64,000 nt of DNA from Muriicola sp. Z0-33 (lineage in GTDB: Bacteria > Bacteroidota > Bacteroidia > Flavobacteriales > Flavobacteriaceae). A model generated the notes under the pieces. That model did no database searches, was not told the origin of the DNA, and worked only from the letters and a program-made list of their open reading frames with translations. Both the position numbers and the translations under genes were made by a program. Positions 17,869 to 26,647 of the stretch are shown piece by piece. Positions within the stretch are counted from its first letter, which is position 1. Each line of letters opens with the position of its first letter. The stretch spans positions 153,041-217,040 of the forward strand of contig NZ_JAFMPW010000007.1 of the NCBI RefSeq assembly GCF_026126425.1. The letters run 5' to 3'.

Positions 17869-20652
17869 TTTCTTGGTTAAGAACCAACTAACAAAAGCCA
17901 GCACCATCACTCCCAATACATACCAAGCCAAAAAGGATGTTTTAGAAATCGGGTTGGTATTACCGCTTATTATGAACCCAGACCAGTAGTAAGGGTGAGA
18001 TAATGCGTTTTCTCTATTGGCATTGAGGAATGTGAGCTTCGACTGCTGAAGTGCCAGATCTTTAGCATTCCCCTGAGATAGATTTTTATAGAAACTGCCC
18101 ATTAATTGGGAAGAAGAAGCATCATTGATATTCCACAATGTGCTAACAATACTAGATGCACCTCCATAGAAGAACCCCCGGGTTAGACCTATAAGTCCTT
18201 CTCCTCTTTTTAGTTCACCAATACCACTTTCGCATGCACTTAAGGTAACAAGATCTGCCTTTAGTTCTAACTGATATAAATCCTTCACATACAATAGATA
18301 CTCTTTATCATTTTCTGGTGTAAAAGCCAAATAGGAGAATTCAGGGGCGTTATCATTGTACTTGGCGTGAGTTGCCAAATGTATGATCCCATAATCCTCC
18401 GCTTCATTAGTAAAGTTTTCCAGAGAGGCTACTTCATCTTGAAAAGAATTCCCTCCGAATGCAGCAAGAACTTGTTTTACTTCCCTGCCATTATGGGGAA
18501 GAGGAAACAATCTGGGGGCAGACAATGATTGAGACTTGGTCTTGTTCTGCTCAAAGCTGGGTGCAAATCCCAAAACATTATCGTTATTAATTTTTCTATT
18601 GTCTAATTCCGCTAGCAGGGTAGCGGAATTTGCATAACTGATCTGACTTGTTTCCATTAGATATAGAATGCGGTCAGAACTGGTGTTAAGTGCGCTGAAG
18701 GGCAGGTAATTTAGCAACCCATCCGGGACTATAATTAGTTTTTGATTCGGTTTTTTGGCTATTAGGGGTTGTAGGAGATAATTATATAGACGGTATGATA
18801 TTTTTGCCAAATCCCGAACATCAGATTTAGGATTCCCCAGCATTATCCTGCAGCTGCTAATTAATTCCTCTAGTTTTAAATCTAAGGGGATTCTTAGCAT
18901 TTTGCTGTCATTTTTTTCTATAGATAGGACGTATAGCGCTTTATTCCCCTGAAAATATGATATCATTTGTTCATCACTATCCAAACGATTTTTTACCTCT
19001 GCAATGCTGGCTACCTCATTGTTGTACTTCAAATTGAAATAAGCTGGAAAATTTGTTTCTATATTGCTGCTGAGCAACCTATGATCGGTATTAAGCTGGA
19101 ATAACTGATCACTTAGATCAGAATTTTTATTTTTCGCCCTGTTAAGTTTCTTTTCAACATTGGCAATTAATGATTTTAATTGCCTTTCTCTTTCAAGGAT
19201 ACTGTCAGGAATTTTGGCAAAAGCAACTGCCTTTGTACCCATAAGGACTTCCAGTAGTAATACAGACTTGCTTTTTTCCGCGTAGTAAAATGCCTTGCTC
19301 AAATAACTTTTGTCCTTAGTTTTCGAATACATTTGATAGGCAGCCTCTAAACCTGTTTCAAATAATGGAATAGCCTCCTCTATTAATAATAATTTGTCTT
19401 CTTCGCTTTTAAATGTCGGCTTTATTTTATCTAGAGTAGAAACGCCAAAATCTACCTGGTCCAATATCGTCAGGTAAGCCTTCTCTGTATTTAGTTTGGC
19501 TAAAATTTGCGTTTTATTTTTTAGTAAACGCAGTAAGGTATTCCCATTAGAATTGAGTATGAGTTGAGGTGTATTTCCAGTGTCGAAATCCACTAGTTGT
19601 GTAAGGCCAAGATCTAAATTCATCAAGCCTTGCTCTTGATCTCCCTTTGTTGCAAGAAGTACCCCTATTTCATTGTACACCAATGCGATTTCTTCGTGTT
19701 TTTTGGTTTTCCATTTTTCTTTGTAAAGCCTTAGACTTTCTTTATAACTTTTTAGTGCTGCTGAATAATCGCCGAGACTGGAATATAACTCACCTTCGGA
19801 CCTGTAATACCGGTTCCAGAATGGATGCGCTGCAGGGAGCTGTAATTTCATCAGATCCAGATAGTATTGTGCGCTATCAATTTGAGCAAGCTTGAGGTAA
19901 TTCTGTACTATATTTTGCGCTACGGAGACTTTTCTATTTGTATTACCATTATTAGCTATATAAAATTTCAGAGCCCTTATAAAATAGGCATTGGATAGGT
20001 CATACTTTCCTTCTTTTTTATACACCTCAGCAAGAAGACTATAATTGATATGGAGTGAGGCTTCATCTACCGGTTTTATTTGTGAAATAAAACGTATATT
20101 TTTTTCATAGTACTGTTTTGCTAAGTCGTATTTACCCTCATTTGTATACATTTTGGCCATAAACGAATAAGCAGTAGACTGCAATGTTTGAAACTCGGCA
20201 ATGAATAAGGTATCCGAGTAGTTTTCGGTTGCTGAAAGTAACTTTTCAAAGTAATTCCTGGCTTCATTGAAGTTGTCTACTTCAAAATGGTATGCACCTT
20301 TGTCGTACAATAAAGAATTGAAATACAATTTTCTTTCAGGAAGTGTAGCGAGAAAAGATTCTTGTTTCCTTAACAGCGAATCCAGGAAAGATATATTCTC
20401 TCTCATTTTTTCCAAATCATAATGATAACCTGCAATTCTGTTGAGACTTATGCCAGTTTCTATAACATTTATCCAATCGTTCTCGCCTGTTGCTATTTCA
20501 GAAATTTGGTCAAAGTAGTAATACGCGGAATCCTTTTTGGTGTACAAATACCTATAAGCAAGTTGGGTAAGAGAATCAATTTGGTTGGTGTAGTTATCAG
20601 TTTGAGAATTTATGCTATAAATTGGATATAAGGAGATAATTAGGAACAGCAT
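17860..20652 (-). CDS. TPR-CHAT domain protein (putative caspase-like peptidase), membrane-anchored
   Basis: 930 residues from the ATG at 20652, which gives a signal peptide (MLFLIISLYPIYSINSQ). The frame is open to an ATG at 20730, but that would place a terminator-like hairpin inside the gene. Residues about 40-470 are TPR repeats (for example AKMYTNEGKYDLAKQYYEKN, SEGELYSSLGDYSAALKSY). Residues about 555-900 are a CHAT domain, a clan CD caspase/separase relative, with catalytic His762 in HLATHA and Cys807 in LSACESG, and the family's RGEGLIGLTRGFFYGGA. A C-terminal membrane span (about 905-926) ends in TKKLG, so the bulk should face the periplasm. It lies beside the sigma/TPR pair. Substrates are unknown; the secreted neighbours are candidates by context. 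Confidence 0.9.
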   Translation of the reverse strand: MLFLIISLYPIYSINSQTDNYTNQIDSLTQLAYRYLYTKKDSAYYYFDQISEIATGENDWINVIETGISLNRIAGYHYDLEKMRENISFLDSLLRKQESFLATLPERKLYFNSLLYDKGAYHFEVDNFNEARNYFEKLLSATENYSDTLFIAEFQTLQSTAYSFMAKMYTNEGKYDLAKQYYEKNIRFISQIKPVDEASLHINYSLLAEVYKKEGKYDLSNAYFIRALKFYIANNGNTNRKVSVAQNIVQNYLKLAQIDSAQYYLDLMKLQLPAAHPFWNRYYRSEGELYSSLGDYSAALKSYKESLRLYKEKWKTKKHEEIALVYNEIGVLLATKGDQEQGLMNLDLGLTQLVDFDTGNTPQLILNSNGNTLLRLLKNKTQILAKLNTEKAYLTILDQVDFGVSTLDKIKPTFKSEEDKLLLIEEAIPLFETGLEAAYQMYSKTKDKSYLSKAFYYAEKSKSVLLLEVLMGTKAVAFAKIPDSILERERQLKSLIANVEKKLNRAKNKNSDLSDQLFQLNTDHRLLSSNIETNFPAYFNLKYNNEVASIAEVKNRLDSDEQMISYFQGNKALYVLSIEKNDSKMLRIPLDLKLEELISSCRIMLGNPKSDVRDLAKISYRLYNYLLQPLIAKKPNQKLIIVPDGLLNYLPFSALNTSSDRILYLMETSQISYANSATLLAELDNRKINNDNVLGFAPSFEQNKTKSQSLSAPRLFPLPHNGREVKQVLAAFGGNSFQDEVASLENFTNEAEDYGIIHLATHAKYNDNAPEFSYLAFTPENDKEYLLYVKDLYQLELKADLVTLSACESGIGELKRGEGLIGLTRGFFYGGASSIVSTLWNINDASSSQLMGSFYKNLSQGNAKDLALQQSKLTFLNANRENALSHPYYWSGFIISGNTNPISKTSFLAWYVLGVMVLAFVSWFLTKKLG

Positions 20653-20663
20653 TTGCTCAACAA

Positions 20664-20686
20664 TAAAAGCCCTCGAGAGGAGGGCT
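20664..20686 (-). terminator. Rho-independent terminator-like hairpin before the CHAT gene
   Basis: Read leftward, AGCCCTC, a 5-nt loop (CTCTC) and GAGGGCT form a perfect 7-bp stem at 20686-20668, followed by TTTTATTG. It lies between the lipoprotein gene ending at 20711 and the CHAT start at 20652. It could end or attenuate transcription from the lipoproteins into the CHAT gene. Confidence 0.65.
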
Positions 20687-20710
20687 ATTATTTGTCTATT
20701 TAAACCTTTC

Positions 20711-21316
20711 CTATTCTTTAAATGCCTCAATTGAATAACTGGTTATATTTTGCTGATTATCTCTCTTAACTACCTTAATCTCAACAAAGCCAGTGTAGTC
20801 TGCAATATCATACTCCTGATAATTCAATAAGTTCCTGGATCCTCTAAGTCTTCTTGTCGGCGGAGAGGTGTCACTTACAAGACTATTACCCTGTTCATCT
20901 AATATTTCAAAACTTAATACAAGATTGTTTCGGGTTGCAATCAGGTATCGGAAATCTATAGGTAAACAAAGATCTCCGTCAGGACAAGGTGGTGGTGGAG
21001 GTACAATTCCTCTTGCCACAATATCTATAATATCTTGCAATTCTCCTGATAAATTCTCTCTTTCTTCAATAGCCTCATCAAGATCGGCCTGGGTTTGAGC
21101 GTCGCCTTGATTATTCTTGATAATGTCTTCCAGATCATTAATTACTATTGTAATATCATCTATAGCAGCTGTTAAATATAGCTGGTAAAGTCCGCCCTCA
21201 TAGACGTAGTTGGTTTCGGTTAACTCTATTCCATTTTTACCTCCTCCAAGATAATCTTTAATACATGAGGAGAGTAAGACACATAAAATAAGAGCCAGTG
21301 GGATTTTTGTTCTCAT
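20711..21316 (-). CDS. Lipoprotein with CPDGDLC motif, paralogue A
   Basis: 201 residues with a lipoprotein signal peptide (LCVLLSSC, Cys18). The order is: NYVYEGGLYQLYLTAAIDD, a helical coiled-coil-like segment (LEDIIKNNQGDAQTQADLDE, then a second helix to about residue 98), a proline run VPPPPPCPDGDLCLP, and a beta-rich C-terminal domain ending TSYSIEAFKE. The neighbour at 21329-21910 has the same order and motifs. The family is unknown to me. The two Cys flanking PDGDL could form a small disulfide loop, or the Asp residues could bind Ca2+ (inference). It lies between its paralogue and the CHAT gene in one leftward operon. Confidence 0.8.
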   Translation of the reverse strand: MRTKIPLALILCVLLSSCIKDYLGGGKNGIELTETNYVYEGGLYQLYLTAAIDDITIVINDLEDIIKNNQGDAQTQADLDEAIEERENLSGELQDIIDIVARGIVPPPPPCPDGDLCLPIDFRYLIATRNNLVLSFEILDEQGNSLVSDTSPPTRRLRGSRNLLNYQEYDIADYTGFVEIKVVKRDNQQNITSYSIEAFKE

Positions 21317-21328
21317 AATTATAGTTAT

Positions 21329-21910
21329 TTATTGTTTAAAAGCCTGGATTGAATAATTAATAGTATTGTTTTGTGCGTCTGTCTTCGTTAGCTGTATGCT
21401 TATTGGGCCCGAATACTGTCCAAGATCAAATGTCTGATATTCAAATTCTTCTTCAGACCCTGGAAGTCCATTAGCACTAGCGCTGGTTATATCATTTAAT
21501 GGATTTTGTTGATCATCCAAAACAGTGAAAGTGGTAATGTTATTACTTAAATCGGAAATTAAGTATTGAAATCCTGAAGGCAGACATAAATCACCATCAG
21601 GGCAAGGAGGTCGGGGCGGGACAATTCCAAGAGCAACAATATCTGGTATTCCTGCCAATTTTACATTTATAGCTTCTTTGTTTTCAATTGCCTCTTCAAG
21701 TGCTGCTTGAGTCTCTTCATTGCCTTGATTATTGTTAATTATTGCTTCAAGTTCCTGGATTGTAGTATCCACAGCTAACAGTTCACTAGATAGATAGAGT
21801 TGGTATATTTCGCCCTCATAAACATAATTATTGTCTGTAATTTTAATTTCAGGGTTTTCACAACAACAAAGGATACTAAAGCTTAATAGCAAAAAAAATG
21901 TACTTCTCAT
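21329..21910 (-). CDS. Lipoprotein with CPDGDLC motif, paralogue B
   Basis: 193 residues from the ATG at 21910, chosen because it gives a lipoprotein signal (MRSTFFLLLSFSILCCC). The frame extends to 22006 but the extra 32 residues do not improve the signal. It matches the downstream neighbour: NYVYEGEIYQLYLSSELL, helix LEAIINNNQGNEETQAALEE, then VPPRPPCPDGDLCLPSGF and a C-terminal SYSIQAFKQ. It is probably first in the operon with 20711-21316 and the CHAT gene. The 113-bp gap upstream (21911-22023) should hold the promoter. Function unknown; the location suggests an outer-membrane or periplasmic partner of the CHAT protein. Confidence 0.78.
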   Translation of the reverse strand: MRSTFFLLLSFSILCCCENPEIKITDNNYVYEGEIYQLYLSSELLAVDTTIQELEAIINNNQGNEETQAALEEAIENKEAINVKLAGIPDIVALGIVPPRPPCPDGDLCLPSGFQYLISDLSNNITTFTVLDDQQNPLNDITSASANGLPGSEEEFEYQTFDLGQYSGPISIQLTKTDAQNNTINYSIQAFKQ

Positions 21911-22023
21911 AAGATTGTTTGTGATAATAGTATATAAATTAATGGAGGGAACGCCATTTAAATATACAACAGCTATTGGAATATACAATAGAAATTTAAG
22001 CTTCATTTTAAGCAGAAAGACCG

Positions 22024-25000
22024 CTAATTCATTTCTTCATTAAGTTGATGGATTGTATTTTGAACGGTCCCCTTTAGAATGTTTCCGGCGATATCCCGAA
22101 GTTCATAATCTATGGTCATTACATCTACTTTCTGGAGGCTATCTACAAGGAGTTTAATTGTTTTACCATCTTCACTGAGTTCTGCGGCCGATATATTGAG
22201 TGTTTTTTCCTCATATCTGTCAGAACCATAGGCACTGCTTCTTATAAGGTCCCAGCTATTGATTTCAAAATTGTTTATTTCACTTGCTGTTTTCTTATCC
22301 AATGCACTGGCAAAGCTTAGGACTATGGAACTTCTGGTTACCTTTAGCCCTACGGGTGTAGTTAAGGGTCTGCCGGTATAACGAATGCGGTATAAACCGC
22401 CCCCACGCAACATTTGATTGGTGCCCCAGGCAGACATACCACAGGCGTAAAGTTGTTGGTCTCCGGGATTAAACCTTCCGCGCATAACTCCCGTCAGAAA
22501 TTTAATTCCGGGCAGATCTATCACCCCTCCCTGCATTTGCCCATTAATTTGCTCAGGTAAGACCAACTGAATCTTGCCAAACCCATAGGAGAAACTCAGA
22601 AGACTGCCATTGAGCGGCCCCCATTTGTCGCTATCAACCCAAAGTAATTCCGAAGGTGATCTGTCGAACTTCATATCGAGCCAAACCATGGGAGGTTCCA
22701 TGGCTAATCTGGTAGTGTCTTTTGGTGGGTCGTAGCCCCATATATTTCCATAGAAATTGCCTTTGCCTTTTACCCAATTTATTCTGTTCATTGGGTTCCA
22801 GTATCCTTGTTGATCCGTAACGAGGAAACTTCCATCGGGGTTTATACAGACCCCATTTGCGGCTCTGAATCCGGTGGCAATTATATCGGTTGTAGCGCCA
22901 TCTTTGCTTACCTTTAATAAGGTGCCATGCTGAGGTACCAATGCTTCCCTTGCGTGCCTGCCGCTTTTGGCATAATAGAGATTACCCGCTGCATCTGCCT
23001 GTAATCCCATGGCAAATTCATGGAAATGATCGGTTACCTGATGATCATGGTTAAAAGATTCGTAGAAATCGGTTTCCATATCCCCATTATAATCGCGCAG
23101 CCGCACTAGCTGATCTCTGCAAATAACAAATATATTGTCATCTATGACCTTAATCCCCAGTGGCTGGAAAAGTCCGGATCCGATCCGTTGCCATTGTAAT
23201 TCCCCTGAATTATCTGTAAGTCCGGAAATAAGCCATATGTCGCCATCTGTAGCACAAACAACGGCCTTGTTAGTATCTGCCAGGAAATCTATTCCGCTTA
23301 ACTTCATTCTGCATGCCCAGGGATTATCAAAAGGCGGGGTAAGCAAATCAACGGCAAAGGCACCTTTATCTGCGCCTCTGGTGATTGTAGTTTTCAGAAT
23401 TTGTGGGTAATGAGGCCGTCCTCCACCCTGTGTATATTGTGATAGTTCTTCAGGAGGTGCAGCAGAAGCAGCAAATTGGTCTAACCCTGAAATTTCAGAA
23501 CCACTGATAAACAACTTTACTTTTGCGGCTTTCCCTTTCTCTACCAGCAACATATAATACCCCTCTTCTTTGATCAATGTTGCTCCTTCGCCCCGCAAGG
23601 CTACTTTATTTGTAAGCGGAGCGACTCTCATTTTTAAAAGGGAGGGTGACCCTGATATATTTAATGTTCTTGTAAATATAGTTGTGGTGTCCTGTTTTTG
23701 CATGCCCATTACTTCCAATACCTCAGAATTGCCTATGGAGTAGGCTAGAATAACACGGTCTTCAAAGTGGTAGAGTCCTTTGTAATCTGCCCACGATTTT
23801 GGTAGTGGTCCAAAAGCCCGCCCATCTCTGGCCCTGAATCTGGGGTCTTCAAACGAGCCGGTGTCAGGATTGGCCCAACCCGGACCAACCGGGGTTTCAA
23901 AATGCAGTTTTCCAATGTTCCTGGGGTAAGTTTCGTGCTGGTCATTGAGCAAAATTCCATTCCAGTCTATAAACCCGTCGCCGGTCCACCCGCCGGCAAC
24001 CCGCATGAGGTCATGATCAAATAGCATCCATGCCTTGCCTTTAGAGACCCCTCCTTTTCCCTTGTCTAACCTTATGGCTATTCCTTTGTAAGCAAAGTTA
24101 TTTTTAAGGTAGTCTTCATCCGGAAAGGGCGCCGGTCCTGGAGAGTGATACCGCGGGATGCCGGTTTCAGTATCTGCCAGTTCATAGGTGTTGATCAGGA
24201 AATCCCCGTAGTCCATATCGGCCCAGGGTTTATATGGTTTAACTTCGGGGCCTCGGGAGTTGCCCTTAGGTAATTGGCTCAGATAGCCCGGGCTGTTGGT
24301 AATTAATTCCTCTTGTGGATTGTGCCTGACGAAGTTATGCTGGATATAGCCAATAACATCGTATTTTTCCTGGGGTGTAAGTACGGGTTGTGGCGGCATA
24401 GTTCCATACCCTTTAGTTATAGTCTGATACATAGAATAAGCGTCGCTACCAGCCTTAAAAGATGCTTCCCAAAACTTCGCGGCGGAAGGAATAGAGCCCT
24501 CCACCTCCTGATTTCCATGACAATTGATGCAATTTGAGCTATATATGCGTTCGCCTCGTTTAAGGCCTTCCTTGTCTCTATCGCTCAGAATACCGGCATG
24601 ATCTATATTTTTTTCAGATTCCGGAAGATCAGTTTCCTGGAGTAAATAGGACAAATGGGATCTGTTAATTACAATGGCATCATGAGATTGTTCAGTAGCA
24701 TTTATTGGAAAAACCTCTTCAGTAAAATGTAATTCTCCTGTAAAATACCCTGGTTGAAAGTTGCCTTTTAGGGCAACTGTATCTCCGTAAAATTCAAATT
24801 CTCCGGACAGCTCTTTTGCGTTCAGAGCGGTATTTTCCAGGATTTTCGTGCCCCAATCCAGTGAGATGAGCGATACCCTGTATTCACCGGCTTCTTTTTC
24901 AATTTTCATTACTCCCATAGATTGCTCATTGCCAAAATCGATATTAAAATCCCAGGGTCCGGCAGGAGGGTTAGAGGTGCAATTATAGAAGGCGGGCATC

Positions 25001-25083
25001 ACCAAAATGCAGAAAAGAAAATTAATATATGTCCGGGATTTAAAGAGAGCAGATAAAAAATTGAAACGATGTGATATATGCAT
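22024..25083 (-). CDS. Large cytochrome c / DUF6797-like / beta-propeller lipoprotein
   Basis: 1019 residues. The N-terminus has a hydrophobic stretch and a possible lipobox (MPAFYNC, Cys35). After a small beta domain comes a cytochrome c module with heme motif Cys185-x-x-Cys188-His189 (NCINCH) and axial-Met region YGTMPPQPVLTPQEKYDVIG. Next is a region with KPYKPWADMDYGDFLINTYE and ARDGRAFGPLPKSWADYKG, typical of DUF6797 proteins. From about residue 600 a six-bladed-propeller-like domain follows (FAVDLLTPPFDNPWACRMKL, ATGFRAANGVCINPDGSF, then NFYGNIWGYDPP). Such proteins are envelope electron-transfer or sugar-oxidising candidates in Bacteroidota and Planctomycetota; the substrate is unknown. 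The upstream 224 bp should hold its promoter and that of the divergent gene at 25308. Confidence 0.8.
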   Translation of the reverse strand: MHISHRFNFLSALFKSRTYINFLFCILVMPAFYNCTSNPPAGPWDFNIDFGNEQSMGVMKIEKEAGEYRVSLISLDWGTKILENTALNAKELSGEFEFYGDTVALKGNFQPGYFTGELHFTEEVFPINATEQSHDAIVINRSHLSYLLQETDLPESEKNIDHAGILSDRDKEGLKRGERIYSSNCINCHGNQEVEGSIPSAAKFWEASFKAGSDAYSMYQTITKGYGTMPPQPVLTPQEKYDVIGYIQHNFVRHNPQEELITNSPGYLSQLPKGNSRGPEVKPYKPWADMDYGDFLINTYELADTETGIPRYHSPGPAPFPDEDYLKNNFAYKGIAIRLDKGKGGVSKGKAWMLFDHDLMRVAGGWTGDGFIDWNGILLNDQHETYPRNIGKLHFETPVGPGWANPDTGSFEDPRFRARDGRAFGPLPKSWADYKGLYHFEDRVILAYSIGNSEVLEVMGMQKQDTTTIFTRTLNISGSPSLLKMRVAPLTNKVALRGEGATLIKEEGYYMLLVEKGKAAKVKLFISGSEISGLDQFAASAAPPEELSQYTQGGGRPHYPQILKTTITRGADKGAFAVDLLTPPFDNPWACRMKLSGIDFLADTNKAVVCATDGDIWLISGLTDNSGELQWQRIGSGLFQPLGIKVIDDNIFVICRDQLVRLRDYNGDMETDFYESFNHDHQVTDHFHEFAMGLQADAAGNLYYAKSGRHAREALVPQHGTLLKVSKDGATTDIIATGFRAANGVCINPDGSFLVTDQQGYWNPMNRINWVKGKGNFYGNIWGYDPPKDTTRLAMEPPMVWLDMKFDRSPSELLWVDSDKWGPLNGSLLSFSYGFGKIQLVLPEQINGQMQGGVIDLPGIKFLTGVMRGRFNPGDQQLYACGMSAWGTNQMLRGGGLYRIRYTGRPLTTPVGLKVTRSSIVLSFASALDKKTASEINNFEINSWDLIRSSAYGSDRYEEKTLNISAAELSEDGKTIKLLVDSLQKVDVMTIDYELRDIAGNILKGTVQNTIHQLNEEMN

Positions 25084-25307
25084 AACTAAAAATAACTAAA
25101 AAATGCATAAGAACTTTGAGTTGAATTGAATGTAGATAAGGGTGTTTACTTAAAGTGCATGGTTTAACCGGTGTCTTTGAACTACTTGGCGACAACTGCA
25201 AGTAATTGCTGTTTGACTCCTTATATACTGGGATGCGATTAGTTTTACCCTTACCGCCCTGAATTTGGCATTATTTCATTAGCTTTAATCAGGTTAAATG
25301 CCTTGAA

Positions 25308-26369
25308 ATGAAAAAGTTGGTATTTATATTGATTCTGGTGCTCCTTGGCATCCCAATCCAGGAGGTTTCTTCGCAGGAAGATCCTGGTATGGAATCTGCA
25401 ACACCCGATATTCCTTTTTTTGACGATGACAGGCCTTTAACCATCCAACTGGAATTTTCGACTAAGAAAATAAAAGCCGAAACAAATGACAGCACCTATG
25501 TTGCTTCTATGTTTAGTTACAAAGTGGGTGATGCAGCCTGGGATTCAATTAAAATAAAGATCAGGGCACGTGGTCATTTCAGGAAGAAGAATTGCTACTA
25601 TGTGCCCCTAAAACTGAAGATAGGTAAGTCCAGGGTGAGAGGAACCATCTTTGAAGGGAATCGTAAGATGAAGCTGGTTTCTCCCTGCCTTCGCGAAATG
25701 GACAATAATGATTATTTATTAAAAGAATATTTGGCTTACAAATTGTTTGAAGTGATATCTCCCTATCATCTTAAGACACGTTTGGCAAGTTTCGAATATA
25801 TTGAAGAGAAGGGAGAAAGGAGGAAGAAACATCAGCTTTTGGCCATTTTGATAGAGGATATGGATCAACTGGCCGAGCGTTTTAATGGTCGTGAAATGAA
25901 AAAGAGGGTACACCCCTTGCAGCAAGACCATTTAACTTCATTACAGAATGAAATGTTTCAGTATTTTATAGGAAATACCGATTTCTCTAGCAGAAGTCTA
26001 CACAACGAACAGCTCTTATACGCTGATAATAAGTACATCCCCATCCCCTATGATTTTGATATGTCTGGCCTTGTAAATGCGAGTTATGCCACCATTTCAG
26101 GCATGCAGAATATGAAGGGAAGCATTGCTAGTGTTACAGAACGTGTATACAAAGGCTACGATCGGGATGATTTACTCTTGCAGCAAGTGAGGCAAGATTA
26201 TATTGCCCATAAAGCGGAGTTATTTGCTGTGGTAGATGCACTTGAAACCGAGTTTAATAACACCAGAAGATTTGATGAAGCCAGGAATTATCTGGCCGAA
26301 TTTTTTGAAGTAATGGAGGATGATAAGAAATTTCAAAGACGCATAATTAATAAGACAAGAACCTATTGA
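25308..26369 (+). CDS. Secreted protein, distantly CotH-kinase-like
   Basis: 353 residues with a signal peptide (MKKLVFILILVLLGIPIQEV, cut near SSQ). The order of motifs recalls CotH-type proteins: IKIKIRARGHFRKKNCYYVP (compare the IRGNS...K...P strand), RKMKLVSPCLREMDNNDYLL (Lys and loop), EYIEEKGERRKKHQLLAILI, a helical FQYFIGNTDFSS segment and YIPIPYDFDMSGLVN (metal-binding DFD-like). CotH enzymes are atypical secreted kinases. The resemblance is weak and I would not claim activity. It is divergent from the cytochrome/propeller gene and precedes the polysaccharide locus, with a 278-bp gap holding no evident gene. Confidence 0.6.
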   Translation: MKKLVFILILVLLGIPIQEVSSQEDPGMESATPDIPFFDDDRPLTIQLEFSTKKIKAETNDSTYVASMFSYKVGDAAWDSIKIKIRARGHFRKKNCYYVPLKLKIGKSRVRGTIFEGNRKMKLVSPCLREMDNNDYLLKEYLAYKLFEVISPYHLKTRLASFEYIEEKGERRKKHQLLAILIEDMDQLAERFNGREMKKRVHPLQQDHLTSLQNEMFQYFIGNTDFSSRSLHNEQLLYADNKYIPIPYDFDMSGLVNASYATISGMQNMKGSIASVTERVYKGYDRDDLLLQQVRQDYIAHKAELFAVVDALETEFNNTRRFDEARNYLAEFFEVMEDDKKFQRRIINKTRTY

Positions 26370-26647
26370 GCGCAGCCAATGGCTGCCGTTGGATAGATAA
26401 ATAAAAAGTCTGGCTATAAGTGCCCAGTCGAACAATTAAAAACCCCCATTAGTAGCTCCCCTTAAATAATGTGCTGGGTAGGTTTTGTTAATATCCTTGT
26501 CTCAATTGTTAATACTTTCTGTAGGTAAAATCCTTTAATTCACCCGGAATTGAAATATCTTGCTATTATCCAAATATGTGATTTATGTTCCCTCTAATTG
26601 TTTAAATCCTGGGAGATATATCAAGACAATAAGCTTAAAATCTTTTA

